Source of the DNA: Cinnamomum chago
Taxonomy: Eukaryota > Streptophyta > Magnoliopsida > Laurales > Lauraceae
DNA length: 64,000 nucleotides
Direction: 5' to 3'
Assembly (NCBI GenBank): GCA_038049695.1
Contig: CP142459.1
Span: 65,402,001-65,466,000 of the forward strand
The position numbers and the translations under genes were made by a program. This document shows positions 11,940-24,700 of the stretch, one piece after another. Numbering within the stretch: the stretch's first letter is position 1; the number at the start of each line of letters is the position of its first letter. The notes beneath the pieces are model-generated. The model did no database searches, had not been told where the DNA came from, and saw nothing but the letters and a program-made list of their open reading frames with translations.

Positions 11940-12337
11940 TCATTCAATTTTTATATATGAAGCGAAGTGGAATCAATTTCCAATTTCACTATCAATTTCA
12001 AATTTGATTTTGACTCTTCTCATGTTGACCTCCTACTAATATCACTCATTAATCCTCCGACTAATATTAGCCATATTAATAACGTTTTTTTTTACTAATC
12101 CAATGTTACAGAAACTTTGTCCTCTTCTCTCTGTGTTTCTAGTCACGTCTCTACATTTCCAACCTTTAAACGTCACAAGTCCTTTCCTTTTCTCCATCAT
12201 CTCCAATAAATAACTCATTAATTTTTTTATTTGGGTTACACTCTAAACTATTTCTATCGGTTTTTTATTTTAGACCTTTACATTATAACTACCACTAATA
12301 ACATTGCCCGTGCTCAGCATGGGGGGGCTTTCGCTAG
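11940..12337 (+). mobile_element. Possible non-autonomous Helitron
   Basis: The 3' end has the Helitron layout: a GC-rich hairpin (cccgtgctcagcatggg, 12307-12323) about 10 bases before CTAG at 12334-12337, followed by T. A possible 5' end starting TC lies at 11940 (tcattcaatttttatatatg), but the base before it is not the expected A, so that boundary is weak. There are no Rep/helicase frames. Confidence 0.4.
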
Positions 12338-13721
12338 TATATTTTGATAATAGCTTTAAATTATAACACAAGGTCATGCTTGAGACCTGAGAATTTTAAC
12401 TAGACCTGACTTGACCATGGACTAGAACCTAATTACATTTATCATTGTTTATCTTGGGTATGGCAAGACCTAACCCAAATCCAACCTGTTTTTACAGCCC
12501 TATGTAAGAACTCTATTAGTCCCTCTTGCATTTAGGGCTCACTTTTTGCCTCATATACATAGGAATTCATGTCATAAGTGGTCAAGAGAAGGTGAGAAAC
12601 GAATATCTGCCATCACCATAATAATTCAAATCTTTGAAAAGTCAAACTCCCATCTACATCTAATTGTCATCTCATACCCTTCACCTTATATTATTTACAC
12701 TTTACCTCTTTAATAATCATTCAGTAGAAATTATTTGTGTCTGTTTTAATTCCTATGTACTTTATTGCAAACAAGCATGCCCATGGAGATTTCATGACTT
12801 AAATTGCAATTTTATCATGAGCTACACTGCTATAATAAAAATGGTATGACTTAGTCCTTCAATGTACTCATATTGTGAGGACAACTTTCTCCTTTGCACC
12901 TGTGCACTGCACACTGCAGGTAGACAGGTCATTGCAGGCCTGAATTTCACCTGAGGTTTAAATTCAAGATAGAGATCAAGCATGAACCTTGAGCTCAACC
13001 CATGGGTTCGGTTTGGCCAGCCCAAGATGCACCCTCTGTAAATTGTGAACTGTACTTATTACTTAACCATGAAAGAGAAAAATAAAATAAGAACAAGAAT
13101 ATAATTTTGAAGCCTTGAATGATGATGGGTCATGACTACTAAAGGAATCTTTACTAATTACACCAAGAAAATTAAAACTTAAGGCTTAGTCCTACAGGAT
13201 GAGAGAGAAAAGGGAATGAATTAAGGAGATCCTAAGATAAAGATCATCCCACTAAAAGGAACCCCAAAGACCAGATTTTCAGTATAAGGGGGTTTTTTTA
13301 CATATGACCCCCTTCCCTTTTTCTAATTACAAATAAGCTCCTGTCTCTTTTATTTCACAACAACCGCATCTATCATTATGAAAATATTGGTCAACGACCT
13401 TGAGTCTCAATCAATGGCAGTACTTCGATTGACGCCTTCGATTTACCTTGGATTAGGTTAAGATAATAATCACATTTCTTACTAATTGACCCCTTCAATT
13501 TACCTTGGATTAGGTCAAGCTATAATAAATTTTCACCATATTTCATCATGGGGTCTAAAACTAGCCTTTGTTTATTAATGAAGGTGATTGACTGAGATAT
13601 TCAAATTAACAGAGTTGAGAGGTGAGTTCCACTCACCTAGACCTATGATTTATGAAAATTCTTTTCTCTAAACTTATGCCAACCATCATATTGATGATGC
13701 GATTTATACCTTAATTTGAGA

Positions 13722-13852
13722 AGATATTCTCCTGCGCTCTACCATCCAATGGGTCCCCATTGATCGTGATGGGCCTAAGGTGAAATTCAGGGGGTCCCAC
13801 TTTGGGACGGTCCCGCATAGCGCTGCTAATATGAGAATATTTTCCTCTTATC
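13722..13852. repeat. Degenerate inverted-repeat element
   Basis: The left end (agatattctcctgcgct) and right end (agcgctgctaatatgagaat) are imperfect inverted repeats. This is probably an old MITE; no target duplication is evident. Confidence 0.35.
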
Positions 13853-14416
13853 CTAATTAACAGCAGCAAATCTACTTAGAGCCAAAACTTTTCCTAACAA
13901 CAGTTTAAGTCCCAACATTTATTTTTAGCTGGTTGGTCTTCTAAGGTCACCCCCATGAATGACTTTGCATCAACATCCAACAAGCTCCGGACTTAAAAAC
14001 CAATATAGAAACAAGGGTCTTCGTCAAAAAGAGGCACAGTGTCTATATGGAAATTTGCCTTCAATCAATTCAAAGTTGGCGCCGTTACCTTGGCATAATC
14101 CACGGCTAAAAGCACGCCATCTGCGCCTCCCCTTGCTCTAAAAATACCACAAAAACAAACGTATCCCTTAATCTCATCATACCTTTTTTGGCTCTCTTTC
14201 CTCACTAAAGATATAAAGAAGAAGAAAAAAAAGCCTTCTTTTCTTATTGGGTGAGGCGTTTTTGAGCAATGGTCGGGTACAAATCAAGCACATGAATTCC
14301 ACGCAATAAATTAACAAGGGGCATTCATACATATTTATCTTTAAAAACATTTCCTTTTCTACATGAAGGAAGCCTGATTTTGCGTAAAGGGTCATTGAGA
14401 TTCTCTTGTTTTTGCC

Positions 14417-14424
14417 TATATAAA
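14417..14424 (+). promoter_or_regulatory. TATA box of endoglucanase gene
   Basis: TATATAAA lies about 50 bases before the start codon at 14474. This gives a short leader of roughly 20-30 bases. No other promoter element was identified. Confidence 0.6.
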
Positions 14425-14473
14425 TGATGGGTGATTCTCTTCACCCCACCATATCCATTTTCTAGTAGTGGCC

Positions 14474-17400
14474 ATGGCAACTTCTCTTATTGTCTCCTTC
14501 TTCTTGGTCTTGGTGGTTTGTGTTCATGGCAGTCCTAATTACGGCGATGCCTTGGCCAAATCCATCCTCTTCTTCCAGGGCCAGAGGTCTGGCAGGCTCC
14601 CTCGTGACCAAGAGATGACTTGGAGATCCAACTCTGCGTTGTCCGATGGCACAACTGCACGTGTATGTTCACAGTTCACCATGATCATGCATAGTTGCAT
14701 ATGTAGAAGTAGATATATAACAACACATGGTTATAAAGTTTGGTATTTTGGATATAGCAAAGTGATTACTGCTTTTATGAAGCATTGAAAACTGCCTACA
14801 GTTCAAGTTTATACGGTTGATAGTTTTCTCTGCCAATTGTCTTTGCATCTAAATGACCCTCCAAAGAAAAATACACACATACAAGTAGATATAAAGTTTT
14901 CATGGTTTATTTAGTATTTCGTTCCAAGCACATCCATATTGATACCAGTAGTTAATGTTGAGTCTGGTTCCCTCTAGATGTTAAGATGCACACATGGTTG
15001 CTACCTTTCGGCTCATATGCTCTGTGTGAGCAGAAGGGTCTAAGCTTATAGTTTAGTTTGTACTTCTGATGGGTGGGTTGTTGGGTAATGACCTTTTCTT
15101 ATCTCTAGTGAGATCTCTTATTTTACCTATGTGGAAAGTGAGTTTTTATTTGTTTGAATGTATAGAGTATGCTTTCTTCCCGTGCACTGATGTAGACTTT
15201 CTTGCAATGAACTGATTGAAATTTTTTATGAGCTATGCTTCATTCAATCAGTCTAATTATCCACTCTTAAAGTCGTCATCTATACACCCATAGGTGGACC
15301 GCTTTGGAGGCTATTACAACGTTGTTGACAACATCAAGTCGGCTTCCCCATGGCATTCACCATTAAAGTTTGATATTTGGGATAAAGCTAACTCTTTTTA
15401 TCTGCCTTTGAATGGAATAAGGGTCTATTTTGATGAAGAGAAATGATGGAGAAAATGGAAACACTGAAAACTAGTTAAAATTTTTACTGTAGTTTTCTCC
15501 CCCTGTTTTCTCAGCATCTAAATGAGCTTTGAGAGACACACATAAATACATATGAAATTTACACGTTTTATTTAGTATCTCATTTCAAACACACCCTTAT
15601 AAGTATTTCCCTCTAAATGTTAAGAAGCATGACATAGTTGTTACTTTTCAGGTCATATGCTCAATACAAACAAGAGAACAAGAGGGGTGGAAAAAAGCCG
15701 ATTTGTTGATAGTTTACTTTTAGTTTGTACTTTTGATGGTCTGTAAAGTAGTTATATTTCTTTACTGTGTTTGCCTATGGTTTTTACTACTGGTGGAAGT
15801 GAGTTTTTAGTAGTTTTGAATGTACAGAGTAGTACAATTCTGTTTTGCTTTCCCTTTTTTTTTTCTCTGATGTAGGCTTTCTTGCAGTTAAATCTCTAAT
15901 GCTGATTTAAATTAAAAAAAAAAAACTTGTCATCTATGCTTCACTCAAATAGCTTAATTATCTAGTTAATTTTTAAAACTGTTATCTATGCACCCATAGG
16001 TGGACCTCTCTGGTGGCTATTACGATGCCGGTGACAATGTCAAGTTTGGCTTCCCCATGGCATTCACCACCACTATGTTATCCTGGAGTGCACTTGAGTA
16101 TGGCAAGCGAATGGGCCCTGAACTGGTAAATGCTAGAGTTGCCATCCGATGGGCAACAGATTACTTGCTCAAGGCAGCAACAGCCACACCTGGCAAGCTC
16201 TATGTAGGTGTGGGTGACCCCAATGCTGATCACCGTTGTTGGCAGCGGCCAGAGGACATGGCCACCCCTCGCAGTGTCTACTCTGTATCCCCTAGCAATC
16301 CTGGCTCTGATGTTGCGGGTGAAACAGCAGCTGCGCTTGCTGCTGCATCCATGGTCTTCCGGACAGTTGACCCAAATTATGCTAAGTTACTTCTGAGGAC
16401 TGCAAAGAATGTGATGGATTTTGCAATAAGATATCGAGGGGCATATAGTGACTCCCTTGGATCTGCTGTCTGCCCTTTCTATTGCTCCTACTCCGGCTAT
16501 AAGGTATGCATGCTTGAATCACCCTTTCTTTTTTAGTATACTGCTAATGTAATTACCATTTGCTACTGTTGATCTTAGCTGGTCACTGACTTCTCAATGG
16601 GGTACTTGAGTTTTGGCACTTTGTACTTCTTTATATAGCAAGGAATTCGTACTAAATGCACATCTAGTTGTGGTTAAGCTGAACTGCTTAGCTAAATGAA
16701 AGACCATTTCATTTATGTACCAGATTCAGATTAAAGTCATTCAGACTTGGTCTTTCTATGTACAAATTGTGTAGGCCGTGATTTCTAGATTTGTTGGGTG
16801 AGATTTCCCAAGTGGTTGTGTTAGTTTATTTAACAGTTTGATGTTTTCTTTAAATTTAATTAGGATGAGTTGCTTTGGGGAGCTTCATGGCTGTTTAAAG
16901 CTACACACAATGCCTACTATATTTCCTTCATGAAATCACTAGGAGCAGATGATCAGACTGACATCTTCAGCTGGGATAACAAATATGCCGGTGCTCGTGT
17001 TCTTCTCGCAAGGGTAAATTCTTGAACAGCTTACTGTAAAGAAAGTTGGTGTAGATAACACAAGGAGATTGCTGTTTACATTCTTTAGTAGTAATGATAC
17101 TAATAGAGGTTGTGTGAACTAAGCTATGATGCACGGATACTACAAAATTGGTGATGTATCGTGTCGTATCTTATCCGATACTTTACTTTTTATGTGTAAA
17201 ATCCGTCCGTGTCCCTATCCTATCCATGCCGCACCCGGGCATAATAGGAACTACGAAAAAAGAGCATAACTTCCACGCTTATTTTGGCAATTTATAAAGT
17301 GATGGTTGGTTATTTTAATCATTTCAAAAAGAAGTCATGCGCATGGGCCATCTCTTTAAGTCAAAGTTAGTTAAAGTAAGAGAAATGATATTCATTAGTT

Positions 17401-18603
17401 ATTACACTTCTTTCCTCCTTTTTCTATTTTGTAGGGAGCTTTGGTTGACAAGGACCAGTCATTTGCCCCTTATGTCCCTCAAGTTGAGGATTTCATGTGC
17501 AAGATCCTGCCAAACTCTCCCTCCAAAACGACTACATATACACCCGGTAAGGAAAAAAAACTGACTAATTGATGTCTTTTCTTGACTTTATGTTTTCTTG
17601 TACATCAAAGAAAAAGCAGGTAACCGGCACTGTACTACCCTTATCAAAGACTGTTTTTCTTCAGACCCATTAACATACTTTGAAGGGAACCCCAACCCCT
17701 AACTGAAAAAAAAGAAGCAATAAAAACAGTTGGATCTCATGCATCATATTTCAGCACTATATCCCATCTATCTGGGGTTACTTTTATTAGACCAAACTTG
17801 AAATTTGGCTTGAGATATTTTTTATAGCCAGCTGCCATTTTGAAGCAACCAACCTCCTTACTCTAGGCTTGATAGCTACATGTCACATAAAAGAGTTGGA
17901 AAGGTAGCAGATTTGGAGAAGTAGTAATAGAAAAAGGGTGGAATTGGTGCTCATTAATTACATTATTCTTATTCAATCATTCAAATGCTTTTCCTTTATA
18001 TGCAGGGGGTCTTATGTTTAAGATGGGCCAGAGCAATCTCCAGTATGTTGCATCCATAACATTCCTACTCTCTACCTATTCCAAGTATATGGCATACTCG
18101 CGCCACACATTCAAATGTGGGAATGTGTTGGTCACACCATCTACCTTAAGAGGCTTAGCCAGGAAACAGGTTTACATTCCTACCTACACATGATCACATG
18201 CATTCTCATACAGACTGACTTTGTACTTCTGGTTATATGACTGACTTTGTAAATCTGAAACATTCTTCAGGTGGACTACATTCTGGGTGAGAATCCCCTC
18301 AGGATGTCCTACATGGTAGGCTATAGCGAACGCTTCCCACGCAGAATTCACCATAGAGGATCATCCCTGCCATCTGTAGCAGATCACCCAAATGCAATCG
18401 GTTGCGATGGTGGTTTTCAGCCATATTTCTATACAAGCAACCCCAATCCCAACATTTTAACTGGAGCTGTTGTTGGCGGCCCAGATCAAAATGATGGTTT
18501 CTCTGATGAACGCACCGATTACAGCCACTCAGAACCAGCCACATACATCAATGCTGCCATTGTTGGCCCCTTGGCATACTTTGCTGGGAGCTCTGGTCAA
18601 TAG
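14474..18603 (+). CDS. Endo-beta-1,4-glucanase, glycosyl hydrolase family 9
   Basis: Six exons: 14474-14662, 16000-16503, 16864-17013, 17435-17546, 18006-18169 and 18271-18603. All have GT-AG ends, and the product is 483 residues. It is a secreted cell-wall enzyme that cuts internal beta-1,4-glucan bonds. An N-terminal signal peptide ends near residue 19 and is followed directly by the GH9 domain, so this looks like a plant class B enzyme with no membrane anchor and no C-terminal carbohydrate-binding module. The expected active-site motifs are present: YYDAGDN with D72 and D75, the RIHHRGSS histidine near residue 401, and D452-E-R..D456...E461-P near the end. The start is the ATG after the TATA box; an upstream in-frame GTG is not needed. 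Intron 1 carries a broken duplicate of the start of exon 2. The exact ortholog (CEL1 or endoglucanase 17 type) is uncertain. Confidence 0.95.
14735..15362 (+). pseudogene. Duplicated intron 1/exon 2 segment with dead exon copy
   Basis: About 630 bases of intron 1 plus the first 69 bases of exon 2 are tandemly duplicated. The exon copy at 15294-15362 keeps its acceptor (acccatag) but has changed DAGD to NVVD and lost one base after the AAG codon, which breaks the frame. It has no donor site. Period is about 630 bases (14735 matches 15365). Confidence 0.8.
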
Positions 18604-21600
18604 GAAATGTTTTGCTTTGAAGGTTTCATCATGGAAAAATATGATGGTAACCTGTAGTCTGTACTAGTGACTAGTGTATTCTCAATGAAAGATTAAGTAG
18701 CTTTCTATAGTTCTTCATTCTCAATGAAAGTTAGAATAGCTTGGCCTCCAAACTCCAAATTAGAGACAGGAGAACAAAAGGTGAGAAACTGTGAGGTATT
18801 TGCCAATTTTGCCTTGAGATTAGTTAAATAGGTTAGCATAGGATGATAGTGTAGGATTACCAAAAAAACTAATGAATATTTACAGAGGCATTAGTGACAC
18901 AAGGCATTACTGAGGCAAAATGTTTTATATACCACTAATTAGTACCTTGAACATGCCCATAAACACACACACACTATCAAAAAAAAAAAAAAAAAAATTA
19001 TTTTTTATGTGGGTATCCCTGAGATCTTTGACCATGACTAATCTCTCGTGCTGCCCGCGAAACTCACACAAACGCGCATGTACAAATCTAGGTTGTTTCG
19101 AATAGAAGACAATGATGATGGCTTAGTATCAGAATAAAATGATATATCTGAGATAATTTAGATAAGGCTAAGACGACGATGATAGTTGAAATTCCATACA
19201 TGTAGAGTAGAGCATTCTACATGTATATATCATTTAGATGAGACCACCCATTTAATGGACACCAGAGTGTATTAACAAAATTTAAATACGACCGCTGGAA
19301 AATTGGGTCATTGGTAGTGTCAGCGTGGCCCATCAGATGGACGGTCTGGATCATCTGACCTTTGTAGGGATTTGCACAAAAGAAATCAGCCAAGAACAAA
19401 AGCGCACCATCATTTTTACTGGGGTGAGGCCGACCCAGAAACATGAGAATCCAAGGTAGATGGAAGTTAGATAGACTATTGAGAGTCCAGTTCTTAGAGT
19501 ACAAAAATCAAGGAAGCGATTTTACACAATTTGCCATTCTGGTTTGGATGAATCAGCATCTCCCTATTTCCGGACTGGACTGTTGAATGTGGGTTAGGGG
19601 TGGACCCAATATCAGTCTAATAAAATGATCATAGCCATTAATTTTACAACTAAAAATGATTATATACTTAAATATTGTGTAGCTTTGTTTTGACTAAATC
19701 TAATGGAGATTGGAGATTGTGTTCAGATTGATGCCAAATTAGGCCCAGTGTCATTTCTTAATAAGGGATAGGAGTGTAGAAAGGGAATGGATTGATCGAT
19801 CACAGGTGGCTGTTCTGTGAAATAATATTGAAAGTGCACAAATTATGGAAGTTTGAAGAATCTGCCAAAATAGCAAATAAAGGAAGGTTATTATGGTGGG
19901 CCCACTAGGCTAGACTCCACCATGATACACCCCACTTACTCATTGATGTGGCCTCTCTTCCCATTCATTGACGTGTCTGAACCCAACCCATTTATGTCCC
20001 TGGGTACCTGATGATCATGGTGGGGTGGCCCCACCATAATTGCAACAATTACTAGGTGAGACCTATCGTGGTCTCATCATCAGGATGGTGGACCCAAGAT
20101 GATAACCTTTTTATTTTATCTCTTTATTGGCAAGATTTTCCCAAACACCCTCCATATATTGGGCCTTTTTTGATGGTTTGCAGTAAAGGGCCATAGCTTA
20201 GCAGGAAGCACTATTGACTTGAAGAAACTCTCAAATTTCAGATTTTAAAATGGTGTAACATTTCAAATCTCAGGTTTGAGGAATTACAATCCGCACTTAC
20301 ATATATTGAAGGTAAGGTTAGGATAATACTAGCCCGGCCTTTTATATATTGAGGTTAGGGTTAGGACAATCCTGACCCCGCCGGGCCCTTTGACCGCCCT
20401 TCCGAGAGCTAATTAGTTTAAATTGGTTGAATTGATCATCAAGTGGATTTAGGAATGAAAATTGGGTTGGGTTGTCTAGGCATGGCACTGCCAAGCATGA
20501 AAAAACCTGTACTTGGAAAATTGACCAAATCAATGGGCCGGCACGGTAATCTCCCCTAATTTGTGGCACGACCCGGCCCAACACGAAAAAATCCGTTTCT
20601 TACTGCCAGGGTGCCTCGGCCGAGGCACGATACAGCAGGACCCATATATATATAATTTTAAATTTTTTATTTTAATTTTACGACAAGATCCTAAAATCAT
20701 AAAAGATTTATTATTCATTTATAAATTAGAATCAATGTTTGCACATTTATTTTAATAGTTTCAACTTTATTCAAGCTAAAATCTCCTAAAAATTCTTAAT
20801 TTCTCTTTCAACTTATATAAAGCTAAGCCCTAGACGGCACGGCCCAATTTTCATGCCCAGGTGGACATAAAAATGGGTACCCTCATGGTCACACCTGTGC
20901 CCATCTAATTGAAGGGGCAAGATTGATAGCTAAAAAGGTAGGGCGCAAACATCAAGACCGTCCATGGTTGGCCCCCATTAGACAGACAGGAAAAAATGGG
21001 ACAACAGAGACCTCATTCAACTCAAATTTCTCCACTTGTTTGTGAAAATCATAATCTGACTCCTGCTTCTAGATTTTTGGTTTTTGGGGAAGTTGAAGAC
21101 CCCTTTCTTTCCCCCAATGCCCTCCTTAGTCCTCCCTTCCCTTTACATTTCCAGCAGATTCCCTGAACAACAAAAATGGTGTCTGCTCTTATCTGTATCT
21201 TTTCCTAATCTGGATTTAAATGATGCCAGCATGATTTCTCTTAAGATTCCCAAGATGGGTTTTTTTCTTTTTTAGTAAATGAACCATGCATCTCTAAGCA
21301 ATTTTAGGATCTGTGCATGCATCTTCTCCTAAACTGGGTTTCTTCTCTTAGATATTCCTGATATGGGTTTTTTTTTCCTCCCCTTTTGTTTTCCAAGTGA
21401 ATCAAACAGTTCAAAGCAACTTTTGGATCTTCTCATGTAGTTCAGTGAGAAGTTCAAGTCCTCATCGGAGTAGAAACCAAACTATGTTTCTTTCTTTCTT
21501 TCTTCTTTATTTATTTATTTATTTATTTCTGAGAAGGGTCTTTAAGATCTCTGTTCCTGCATTTTGGAACATGTTTTTTTTTTTTCCTAAGAACTAATGT

Positions 21601-21713
21601 GGGAAGTGGGTTTTGGGTGTTTTTGCTAGATGGGTCTCTGCAATTTGGGTTTAATCAGAGTTTAAGAAGCTTTTGTTGGAGTTGATTCTTTGTTTAGAGT
21701 AGAAGATTCTGCA
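18604..21713. other. Intergenic, no gene recognised
   Basis: Contains the likely 3' untranslated end of the endoglucanase gene, a poly-A tract near 18979-18997 and old repeat-like DNA with gtgggcc and cccggccc phrases (19220-19400, 20330-20640, 20830-20870). The GC-rich blocks at 20330-20640 resemble the ends of the hAT element at 41914-43371 but no matching termini were found. No frame has family features. Confidence 0.5.
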
Positions 21714-24700
21714 ATGAAGAAGGGTAAGAAGAAGGAAGAGGTGCGTAAGAAGAAGGAAGAGGTTGCAGAGGATTACTGCTTCGTCTGCAAAGATGGAGGA
21801 TTGCTGATTGTGTGTGAACATGGGTGAGTGTTGGGAGTCCTAATATCAGTAGATCAGTTGTTTTACTTTTCCCTATAATGTATGCAATTTCTTTCTATTT
21901 AGTTCATTTTATTCTGGTGCCATATCTGCATGTCACTGTTTTCCATGTATGTGTGTTTCTGTGTTTGTCATTTGAAGAATTGGCAATAGTATTTGGTCCC
22001 TTAGCATAGTTGGAAGGTGCTCATTGTTGCAACCACAAGTGGGGTTCAAGTCATGTGACCATTATAAAATAATAAGAAGGTGGTCTGACACCAAAATAAT
22101 ATTTTGCATTTTGAGCTTTAAAGTTCCAAGTATAGGGCCTCCCATAAAGATGTAAGAAATTTGAAAGACGAGTGGAGTCAGGAGGTTGAGGGGGAGCAAA
22201 AAAAAAAAAAAAAAGAACCATCTAGTGAAGATCCAAACCACTCATACTGAATGCCCCCGCACCCCTTAGATAAAAACTTCCCTGATCTCACTCTAATAGG
22301 AGTTGTTCCAATCGTAAAATTTAAAGTTATGGTTTGGATTTCAATAGGTAGCCTCCACTGTGGAGTTCCACTCCCCTCGCTCTTGGGAAGCATGAATGAG
22401 ACACCAAAAGGATTTGGACTCGACATGACATTGTTATTTTCTTGGTTTATTATTATTATTATGGAAATTGCATTTTTATTAGAGCTAAGCAGCATAAGAG
22501 ACATATACTGAGAAGCAAAAAAAAAAAAGAAGGAAAAACCAACCAAAAACAAAGGAAAAAGGAAAAAGAAAACCCCCAAAAAAAACCCCAAGTCTCGATG
22601 AGGGAAGATGTTTACTACAAAATCCAATCTCCAAACACCTTCCTTGGCAAGAGTATCTGCCTTCTCAATGGCGGACCTCTTCACATGCAAGGAGACATTG
22701 AGCTTAGACGCTAAATCAACAACCTACTCCATGACATCCGCCATAAGCCAAGGTGGCTTAGAAGAGCCCGATGCCCAACTGATAGCACAAAAGGAATCTC
22801 TTTCCACAATAGTATTAGAGAAACTCAAACCGACAGCTTGGTGAAGACCCATTTTCAACGGAAACACTACAACTTCATTTACCAAGCAAAACTGGAGGGG
22901 CCGGAGAAAGAAAGAATACACTCGCTGAAATGATCTCAAATGATACCACCAATGACAAAAGATCTAGGATTACCAATAACGCTCCCATCAAAGTTAAACT
23001 TAAGAGGGCACAAAGGAGGAGGAGACGAACACGGGTGAACAAACAGTCTGCAAGGACCCGAAACAGCCACTTCTTTCCAGTTACTCATCAAAGAGTCTAA
23101 AGAAATGCCTTTAAAAACCAGACGAAGAGTAACCCAAGAAGTCACTTGAAATTTAATTTTATGTAGGATGACATCTTCCGAAGTAGACACCCCTTTGAAG
23201 CATCTCCTGTTCCTCTGTTTCCAAATCAACCAAAGGGCCGCAATGAACAAAACCCTCCACATAATCCTTCCCCTGATGGAGTCTACTCCCATACCAAGCG
23301 TGATACAACAACCCCAAGGAATTGGGCAGAACCCAACTACAATCAAACCAACCAATAATAGAAGTCCAATTCAAGATAGCGGAAGTACAAGTGAGTAACC
23401 AACAAGCGATCCATCGATTCTGCCTCCTTAAGACACATAGGACAGCCATTCACTACAACCACCTTGCACTTTCGGAGACTAATGCATTGAGAGGATACAA
23501 CCCGAGATGGCCAACCAAGCAAAAGTCAGGACTCTTGGAGGAGCCTTTATCTTCCAAATACCTTCATAGGGTAAAGAAGCCGGGGCTGCACCTTGCAAAG
23601 ACAAGCAAAAGGAAGCCACTGAAAAAGAACCATTCACCACCCGTTCCCACATTCTTCAATCAACTCCCAAGTCTTGGATGCAGACCTCTTGTAAAAGAGA
23701 CGGCAAAAAGGCTAATTGAGATTCCTCAATTTCCATAAGATCCTTCTGAAGATAGGACCCCAGATAATTTGGATATCGTATTTGGAGAAATAGCCACTAA
23801 CCAATGCCAACTGATCAGAGGCGCAACGGAAGATATTATGGAAAAAAGAAGCCAAAGGAGCCAAACCCATCCAAGTATCCAGCCAGAAACGAATCTTCTC
23901 ACCTGAACCAACACAATACCTGATCAAGGAGTCAAAATTTTCTCTGACAGACAAAAGACCTCCCCATATGCTGGAAGGATGGGGATTGAGCTACCGTGGG
24001 TCCCACTCACCCCTGAGAATCCCATACTTAGCCACCAAAATTTACTTCCACAGACCATCATCCTCCTCTCCCAATCACCACAACCACTGGCCCAGAAGGG
24101 CTTCATTCATCAGTTTAATAGGTCTTATACAAGGACCTCCCTCCTTTTTAGGCTTACAGACTTTGTTCCACTTTAACAAATGGAATTTTTTTACTGTCTC
24201 CTTTCCCTTGCCATAGGAAGTCCCTCTGAATCTTTTTAGTGCACACGATCACCGGCGAAGGGCATTTAAATACCGACAAGAAGTAGATAGGCAAATTAGA
24301 GAGGACAGATTTAATAAGTGTAATATGGCTGCCCAAAGATAGATATTTCTCTTTCCAAAGGGCTAGTTTCTTTTCCTTCCTCTCAAGAACAGGATCCCAT
24401 ACCCCCTTTGAAGCAGCCCCCAAGCACAACAGTAAGCCCAAATGCAAAGTTGGAAAAGAACAAGCCAAGAAATCTGCAAAATGCTCCAACTGAACATCAG
24501 ATATCTGCACACCAACAAGCTCACTTATGAAAAAAATTAACCTTGAGCCCGTAAACCGCTTCAAAGCAAAGAAGAATGGCCTTCACATTCACAGTCTGCT
24601 CCTCAGCTCCACAAAATATCAAAGATTCATCAGAAAATTGGGGAAGATTTACCACTGACACAAACCTGGCAGGCTTGAAACCTTTGATTAACTCCATGGA

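Noticed and set aside
14468..14788. Start of the endoglucanase at the upstream GTG and read-through past exon 1
   Set aside because: The ATG at 14474 follows the TATA box at normal distance, and the frame after 14662 is intronic.
22251..24216. Plus-strand frames across the LINE
   Set aside because: Shadows of the minus-strand LINE coding remnants.
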